Source of the DNA: Lasioglossum baleicum | Lineage: Eukaryota > Arthropoda > Insecta > Hymenoptera > Halictidae | Direction: 5' to 3' | DNA: 64,000 bases | Assembly: GCF_051020765.1 (NCBI RefSeq) | Contig: NW_027469117.1 | Span: 372,001-436,000 of the forward strand | Shown: positions 58,269 to 64,000 of the stretch, piece after piece | Position numbering within the stretch: the first letter of the stretch is position 1 | Layout: each line of letters begins with the position of its first letter | Translations under genes and position numbers: made by a program | Notes under the pieces: generated by a model | Databases searched by the model: none | What the model was told of the DNA's origin: nothing | The model's input: the letters and a program-made list of their open reading frames with translations, nothing else

Positions 58269-59567
58269 ATGGAGCTGCCGGACATCCTAAAAGAAGCCCT
58301 ACAGCAACTGGAGGAGACCCAAGATACACAAGGGGTCAAACAGTTCCTGAGGAAGCATCTCGAGGGAACTAACACAAGATCGGTGGCTACTCAGACCAGG
58401 CAAAACTATTTAGTAATCCCGGGTAGAGCACGCAATTGCCCACCTGAAGAGGAGGTGTGCATATCACAAGAAGACAGCTCGAGCTCTTCGTTTTTCTCAC
58501 TAGAAGAGCCACTAGAGACCGAACAAAAAGGTTTAGACGATACCCTCGATGACATCCCTGAGGATATACTAAGTGAATCGAAAGAAACAATCGTGATCGC
58601 TGCCGAATCCATCCAAGACGATCAGGAGGAAACAATTGCAAGTACGGCCGTAAAGCGGAATATAGCCGAAGAGGAAGCCACTGTACCAGCTGCCGGAGAG
58701 CATCAAACAAAAGAAGAAGATACCATCGTAATCGCTGCCGAAGAGTGGGACTCCACCAAGGAGGAGGCCACAATTATTATTGCCGAAGATGTAGACTCCA
58801 CCAAGGAGGAGGCCACAATTGTTATTGCCGAAGATTTGGACTCCACCAAGGAGGAGGCCACAATTATTATTGCCGAAGATTTGGACTCCACCAAAGAGGA
58901 GGCCACAATTGGTACTGCCGAAGATTTGGACTCAACAGAGGAGGAGGTCACAATTATAGCTGCCGTAGAGGAAAACATAAATAATCAGCTAATAGGATTA
59001 TGGACACCCGGACGGATGCTAGAGATCGGGGAGAAAAATGCAAAAGAAGCTAACGACTTTGAGTACGTGCACAGACATGGTATAGAAAGATTGAGACAAG
59101 AGGAGGAAGTAGAAAAAGAAAGGAAGCAGCTAGTAGAGCAAAACCGGCAAACATTTACAGGTATAAAAATAGTGAGCCCCATTATACCACGGAGACCGAA
59201 GCAAGCAACTATACCAAATAAACAAGTACATTGGAAGGAAAGGACAGCCAACAGAGACCATTCGCCGCCGATAAGACCATTTAATTTAACCCCGCTGCCG
59301 AGATATGGAGAGCCACCCCTCTTAACGAGGGAACCACGATTGACAAGGGAACAGCCAAGAAAAGAAAGGGAAATCGAATTGATCGATAGACAGAGAGGCT
59401 GCTGGAGATGCGGAAGAAGAGGACATAGCCACAGGTATTGCAACGCACCAGCGTCGGAATACTGCTTCCGATGTGGCCGAGGAGGCTACACAATCAAAAC
59501 TTGCCCAAAATGCGGCCCAGAATGGAAGGAAGGAGGCCCGCATCATCCTTGGGGGTATAAAGAATAA
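58269..59567 (+). CDS. Third ORF of family C: acidic repeats plus Gag-like zinc knuckles
   Basis: The 432-aa ORF lies 91 nt after pol, where env would be in errantiviruses, but has no signal peptide or membrane segment. The N-terminus is helical (LPDILKEALQQLEETQD). A Ser/Glu/Asp-rich part leads to five tandem 15-residue units (DSTKEEATIIIAEDL type, about 58747-58975). Next is a coiled-coil stretch (ERLRQEEEVEKERKQLVEQN) and a Pro/Arg-rich linker. The C-terminus has a canonical CX2CX4HX4C knuckle (CWRCGRRGHSHRYC) and a second motif CFRCGRGGYTIKTC. The end resembles the nucleocapsid end of Gag, so it may come from a duplicated nucleocapsid. How it is expressed (splicing or otherwise) is not visible. 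Confidence 0.7.
   Translation: MELPDILKEALQQLEETQDTQGVKQFLRKHLEGTNTRSVATQTRQNYLVIPGRARNCPPEEEVCISQEDSSSSSFFSLEEPLETEQKGLDDTLDDIPEDILSESKETIVIAAESIQDDQEETIASTAVKRNIAEEEATVPAAGEHQTKEEDTIVIAAEEWDSTKEEATIIIAEDVDSTKEEATIVIAEDLDSTKEEATIIIAEDLDSTKEEATIGTAEDLDSTEEEVTIIAAVEENINNQLIGLWTPGRMLEIGEKNAKEANDFEYVHRHGIERLRQEEEVEKERKQLVEQNRQTFTGIKIVSPIIPRRPKQATIPNKQVHWKERTANRDHSPPIRPFNLTPLPRYGEPPLLTREPRLTREQPRKEREIELIDRQRGCWRCGRRGHSHRYCNAPASEYCFRCGRGGYTIKTCPKCGPEWKEGGPHHPWGYKE
58747..58975 (+). repeat. Five 45-bp coding tandem repeats in the third ORF
   Basis: Units start GACTCCACCAAGGAGGAGGC and keep the frame; the last is more diverged (ACAGAGGAGGAGGTC). Confidence 0.9.
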
Positions 59568-60222
59568 AGTCGATAAAGATAATGCGCTGCCGATAGTACA
59601 ATGTTACTAATTTATTTGGAATACTGAGTCAATCCATAAAAAGTCAAGCTTAGTACGCTGCCGAGGTGATTTCCTCCGTCCATGGATTAGCCAGATAAGT
59701 TATATTAGAAAATGAAAGAGAATTAAAGTTTTTTTTGTTTTGTTTGTATCGCTGCCGAGAAGGCAGACCTACACTCAACGTATTGTTATTGTATTAACAT
59801 TTGCTGCCAAAAAAAGGGGCGGTAAGATAATAAGTTCCTATGTTAGCACGTAATTTTGTATTAGCAACCGACCAAAGAGATTAGATTAAAGAATCGTTGC
59901 CGAAACCGGAGTACCAATTATTATAGGAACCCAATACCCATTCCAATAGTTACGAATAACGGTCGTTAGCGGAAAGATTTTGCGAGCCATTTGGTTAAAA
60001 GAAATACCGGTCGTCGAAGGATCCTCGCCCGCAATGGTGTACAATAATCAGTAAGTATTTCGTGTAACGGGGTAAGGTAGCGAATACATGTTGGGGTAAG
60101 GTGAAGTAGTTGTGTGATATTGGATGGAACGAGTCAAGGGAGAACGTCCGCTACCCAGCCCGCGAAAGCCTGATTGGTGGCTGCCACCGGTATGGCCCGG
60201 TCTCCCCGAGGGGGGGAGGAGT
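59568..60222 (+). other. Family C 3' UTR with polypurine tract
   Basis: No ORF is supported. GCTGCC words lie at 59586, 59657, 59751, 59803 and 60180. The purine run GAGGGGGGGAGGAG (60208-60221) is directly before the LTR. Confidence 0.75.
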
Positions 60223-61955
60223 TGTGACGTGGCAAGATTGCCTACGTCACTCGAACTTCCATAACGGAAGACCGGGCCACCCTTTGGTCAAGCATCGCGA
60301 TAAGGGCCGCTGCGAGCGCTCTCCCTGGGCACGAGTGAGACCCAAAAAGGCGCATTCTAATGTTTTGAATGTCGCGCCAAATTGCGCGACGGGAGTTTAC
60401 AGGACCATATCCGGGTCCCAGGCGGGATCCGGAAATTCTACTTTCATCGCAGAAGCAACGAGCCTCGAGGATGAGCACCTCGAGGCAGGCGAAAGGCAGG
60501 ATCCCGAAAGGAAATAACGAGAGATCGTCAAGGCCCAGGACTGTCAACCTGGAGGCGCCGACGAGGGCATCCGCTGCTGAGACGATCAACTACTCTGCCC
60601 TGTCGTCGCCTCGTCCGGGAAGAAGCAGCAGAGCAACCGGATTGGCTGACGCCGATCGTCTCCTCGGGAAGCGGCCAATCGGAAGACAGCGCTGCCGGAT
60701 ATGCCGTGAGACGCCGGAAGCCGAACGCCGTCGTCTGGGATTCGTCAACGCGAAATTCCGCATTAGCGATAGGTCGAGACGTTGCGCGAAGGAAGTAGAA
60801 TCGAAAAGTGGGGGACGCCCTGCTTCCGCGTACCCGAGCTGCCGCGTGAACGATCACTGCGTCTTTGGAATCGTTAACGGACAGTTGTCGCTTTGAACGA
60901 TTGCTTATAATTCTTGTATTTTGCGCCTGCTGAGACCAAGGGACCTAGAGATTCGCTGCCGTTCAGCTATCGCTGAATTACCAGTGGTAAGCGCCGATCA
61001 GGCTTTCGATATTAATTATTCGTGAATTTCGTGTTGGCTCGGGTAGCGCGGCGAGGTTAGGTATTCGTGTCGCGAGAGTTAACGGCAACCGAGGCGGACG
61101 ATATTTGGGTGACACTATTGGTGTCGAATCACGAATCCTTCGTATTGTGAAGGATATCGTTGTCGCGGTACGAATCCGGTCGGATAGCGGGGGGCCGCGT
61201 GGCCGCCTTATGGCGGTTGTACGACGCCGATCTAAACGCGAAGTCGCGGATTCGGGTACTATCGCCGCCGCCGTTAATTCTAATTAACCTGCGCTCGTTC
61301 CACGGTGTGAAGCCGTCGCGTGTTCGATTCGTGGTCGTAAATTCTGTTCGATCGACGCAAGTCCGAGAGAAATCGCGAATTCCATCTGAGTTCGGCCGGA
61401 AATCGGCCTTCGAGGCCTTCCGCGTCGCGAAGTTCCTATCGCTGCCGAATTCTTCGCGAGTTTGTAAAGTACGGGAGAAACAGCGCGTGCGATTTCCATC
61501 AGTCGCGATAATACGCGCCGGCTACTTTGTATTCGCTGCCGAGTCGTCGGCAGCCCAGTCGAATCGTTTAATAAACATCTTGCTAGCCGAAACGTTGTTT
61601 ATTCCTTGTGTGAAAACCTTCCCGTCGCGGGGAACGTCTCGTGTTCTCCCGACGTAGAATCCTGCGCCCTCGCGAGAGCTATTCAGAATTTGTTTGCTAC
61701 GTCACAGCCTCGAGAGTCCAACCGCGTTACGCTTTCGTGTTTAGATTACGATTCTTTCGTGTGACACCTTCAGGTGTCTGGCGCCCGAAATTGCATCAAG
61801 TTTGATTTTCAAATAAAGAGACTGTGAGCGTATTTTGTCCCGAGAGGACCACGCATCGCGCGGCCGAGCGTGGCCCGGCGTCTCGCCTGTAAATTCTCGG
61901 TGTCGCTATTCATCGTTCGACCATCCATACGAAAAGTTAAGAAAGCGACGTGACA
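60223..61955 (+). repeat. Family C 3' LTR (1733 bp)
   Basis: Same length and ends as the 5' LTR, with matching sequence at every stretch compared. Followed by AAGT, the right target duplication. Confidence 0.95.
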
Positions 61956-62084
61956 AAGTATAATAATAATAATAATTATGTTCTTCCATAATTCTAGTTT
62001 CTCTCAGGTTTCCTTAGTATTCTCAGGTTTGTATACTAATACTAATATTTGTTCTTTCAGTATTTATTTATCTTTTTTCTCTTT

Positions 62085-64000
62085 TTATAGTTCCCTTTCG
62101 TACTTCTCTTTCTCATCGATAATTTTATTGATGAAGGTGTTAATCTTATTCCAGTTATCTTTATTTTTTAGGATACACTCGGAGAAAGTGTCCACTGTGA
62201 GGTCTTGGTCTAGATCGATCTGGAGATGCATTCTTTGAGGTTCCCATTTCTCGCACCTGAAAACTGTGTGTTCTGCGTCATCTCTCTCATCGCACCACCA
62301 ACATTTATCGTTATTGGCTTTTTTGATCCTAAACAGGTATGCTTTGAACACTCCATGTCCAGTTAGACATTGAGTAAGTCTGAAATTTAATGACCCGTAT
62401 TTTCTATTTTTCCATATGACTGGATCCGGGATCAACCGTTTGGTCCATACGCCTGTGCTCTGTTGTTGCCAATGATCGTGCCATTTCCTCCAGGTAAGTG
62501 TATCAATGTTTTTTTTGGTATCCTCTAACTGGTCTATTTTCCTCTAACTGGAATTTCTTTGATGCTTCGTATAATGGTTTTTGATTAGCTAGGGTATACT
62601 CGAGGGGGAGGTATCCCGTTATAGCACAAAGCGGATATCTTCCGACCGATCTGTACGCATAGGCTACTCTGTTCAGACCTGCTCGTTGTATTCTTGCTAT
62701 CTTTTTGCAGTTTCTATTGAATTTAAGTGCTTTCTCTGGCCACATTGGTCCGCCGTAACAAGTTATTGATTCCGTTATGTTATAGTACAGTCGACGTCCT
62801 GCGTAGGTTGGACCTCCGTCGTTTGCCATTAGTCGAGCGAGTTCTCCTTGCACTTTATTGACTTTCTCTTCCGTTTTGTCTAAGTGATGAAAGTAGTACA
62901 GAACAAAACCCTGTGGGACCCCCATCTCAGCTTTCAGCGTAATCTCATGGCATATCGTGCTATAGGCGATCTCTCTGTCCCTAAAATAATCCTTTGTTAT
63001 CCTGACAAGGTATTCTGGGGTATTCCTCCTTTCTAGTTCCGTAGAGATGGTTTTCCATCTTAATGAATTAAAAGCATTCTTGATATCAAGTGCCACCATT
63101 GTTGAATACCTCTGTTTTTTAATACATCTTTAAATATCTCCTTTCACCTTGTCCATTGCGTGTATTGTCGATTTACCCTTGGTGAATCCGAATAGTTCCT
63201 TATCAAATGGTTGTTCTCCCATGAATTCGGTGAATCTACCTTTTAGGACATATTCAAATAATTTTGCAATAGCATTTAGAATACAGATAGGTCTGTATGC
63301 GGCGATCAGCGAGGGGTCTTTCCCTGGTTTCCTAAGGAGAACCGTTCTGGCCCTTTTCCAATCCCTTGGCATTTTCCCTCTTCTGAGCAAGCCCGTGAAC
63401 AAAGCCGCGAAGGGGTCAGGCCTGTAGGTGGCCAATTCCTTAATGATTTCGGGTGGCATGCCATCCAAACCAGCCGCTTTCCTTGGCGTAATTTTTGCTG
63501 CTGCGGCTCTTATTTCACCAATGGAAATCTCAGGGACATTTAAATCTTCGTATTCTTCTTCCTCTACTGCGTCGGCCGCTACACTTTCTTCGCTTCCCTC
63601 TTCATCTGTTGGTAGTTTCGGGAACAATCCCCTGAGTACCTTTTCCGAGAATTCTCTAGATAGAGTGGCGGGGGGTGTCGTAATTTTGACCCTACTAATT
63701 ATAGTCTTGTAGGGCTTGCCCCACACGTCGTTATTTAATTCCTCGCAGAATTCTTTCCATTTTCGGACCTTGGCCATGGATATTTTCCTGCTCAGCTCCC
63801 TTATAGTGTCTTCATACTGAATCTCCAAGATTTCCAGATCTTCTGGACCTTTTCCCTTATCTCTTATCTTAGCTCTTTCCCTTTGTATCCTCCTCTTGGT
63901 ATATCTAGCTGAATCTCTGATTGTGCCTAGCTCTTTATCCCACCAGAGATTTACTTTCAGATCGTTATTGTATTTGGTCTCATTCTTAGGGAGATTCTCA
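62085..64000 (-). pseudogene. R1-like non-LTR retrotransposon ORF2 remnant, continues beyond window
   Basis: Three open segments on the minus strand follow one another. The first (from the window edge to 63130) covers the region between endonuclease and RT, with AAAAKITPRKAAGLDGMPPE, ARTVLLRKPGKDPS, and AYRPICILNAIAKLFE. After a frame break, the second (63099-62503) has VALDIKNAFNSLRW and GVPQGF. It then jumps directly to a downstream region (LYYNITESITCYGGPMW), so the part with the catalytic FADD box is deleted. The third (62435-62085) has LTQCLTGHGVF and CWWCDERDDAEHTVFRC. It resembles the fragment at 48.4-49.7 kb and is inactive. Confidence 0.8.

Larger units (their letters stand above)
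50118..61955 (+). mobile_element. Complete gypsy family C element (11.8 kb), AAGT target duplication
   Basis: LTRs of 1733 bp at both ends look identical wherever I compared them. AAGT flanks at 50114-50117 and 61956-61959. A tRNA-Lys primer site follows the 5' LTR, and a polypurine run precedes the 3' LTR. Internal order: long leader, gag, pol, a third ORF, 3' UTR. The matching LTRs imply a young insertion, although gag carries an in-frame stop. Confidence 0.95.

Noticed and set aside
58269..59567. Envelope gene of an errantivirus-like element
   Set aside because: The ORF is in the env position, but has no signal peptide, furin site or transmembrane segment, and ends in zinc knuckles.

Overview
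This looks like a transposon-dense stretch of an arthropod genome, most likely an insect. Four things suggest this: eukaryotic introns and TATA boxes, several Ty3/gypsy LTR retrotransposon families whose primer binding sites match tRNA-Lys, RT remnants resembling the R1 clade, and a Polinton/Maverick-type virus-like element. I found no certain host gene, rRNA, tRNA or CRISPR array. The species is inference; hymenopteran would be my guess, but nothing here proves it.

Region 1 (1-3301) is the 3' end of a gypsy element, family A: pol tail, polypurine tract and LTR. It abuts, and probably interrupts, what looks like the tail of a Polinton polymerase gene. Region 2 (3302 to about 17.7 kb, perhaps 20 kb) is a decaying Polinton. 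It holds the retroviral-type integrase with a chromodomain-like end, a packaging ATPase, an adenain-like protease, the minor and major capsid proteins, a basic core-like protein, fibre-like coiled-coil proteins and a small spliced secreted protein. Two of its genes are broken by clean insertions, a 616-bp TA-flanked MITE and a 1771-bp solo LTR, and both frames would be open without the insertions. Right of the capsid genes lies a cargo region: a two-gene cassette (unknown 188-aa protein plus single-BIR protein) and a triple-BIR protein.

Region 3 (20-25.4 kb) is rearranged debris: a GC-rich BIR exon, scrambled Polinton integrase fragments, an inverted second copy of the two-gene cassette, and several short repeat families. 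Region 4 (25.4-28.9 kb) has a solo LTR of family C and unassigned repeats. Region 5 (28901-47458) is a head-to-tail array of family B gypsy elements, LTR-gag-pol-LTR-gag-pol-LTR-deleted copy, almost identical in sequence. Region 6 (48-49.7 kb) is an R1-like RT fragment. Region 7 (50118-61955) is a complete family C gypsy element with 4-bp target duplications and matching 1733-bp LTRs. Region 8 (62-64 kb) is another R1-like remnant that runs off the window.

The least ordinary signals are at nucleotide level. The family B LTR encodes a chain of hairpins whose pentaloops nearly all read CAGCA or CAGCC, with compensatory stem changes between duplicated copies; further hairpins of the same loop class (CNGC[A/C]) lie in its 3' UTR. 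The family C element carries the short word CGCTGCCG about two dozen times, almost only on the sense strand and in more than one reading frame, plus an extra ORF after pol with Gag-like zinc knuckles. Both gag-pol junctions carry a correctly phased GGGAAAY slippery heptamer.
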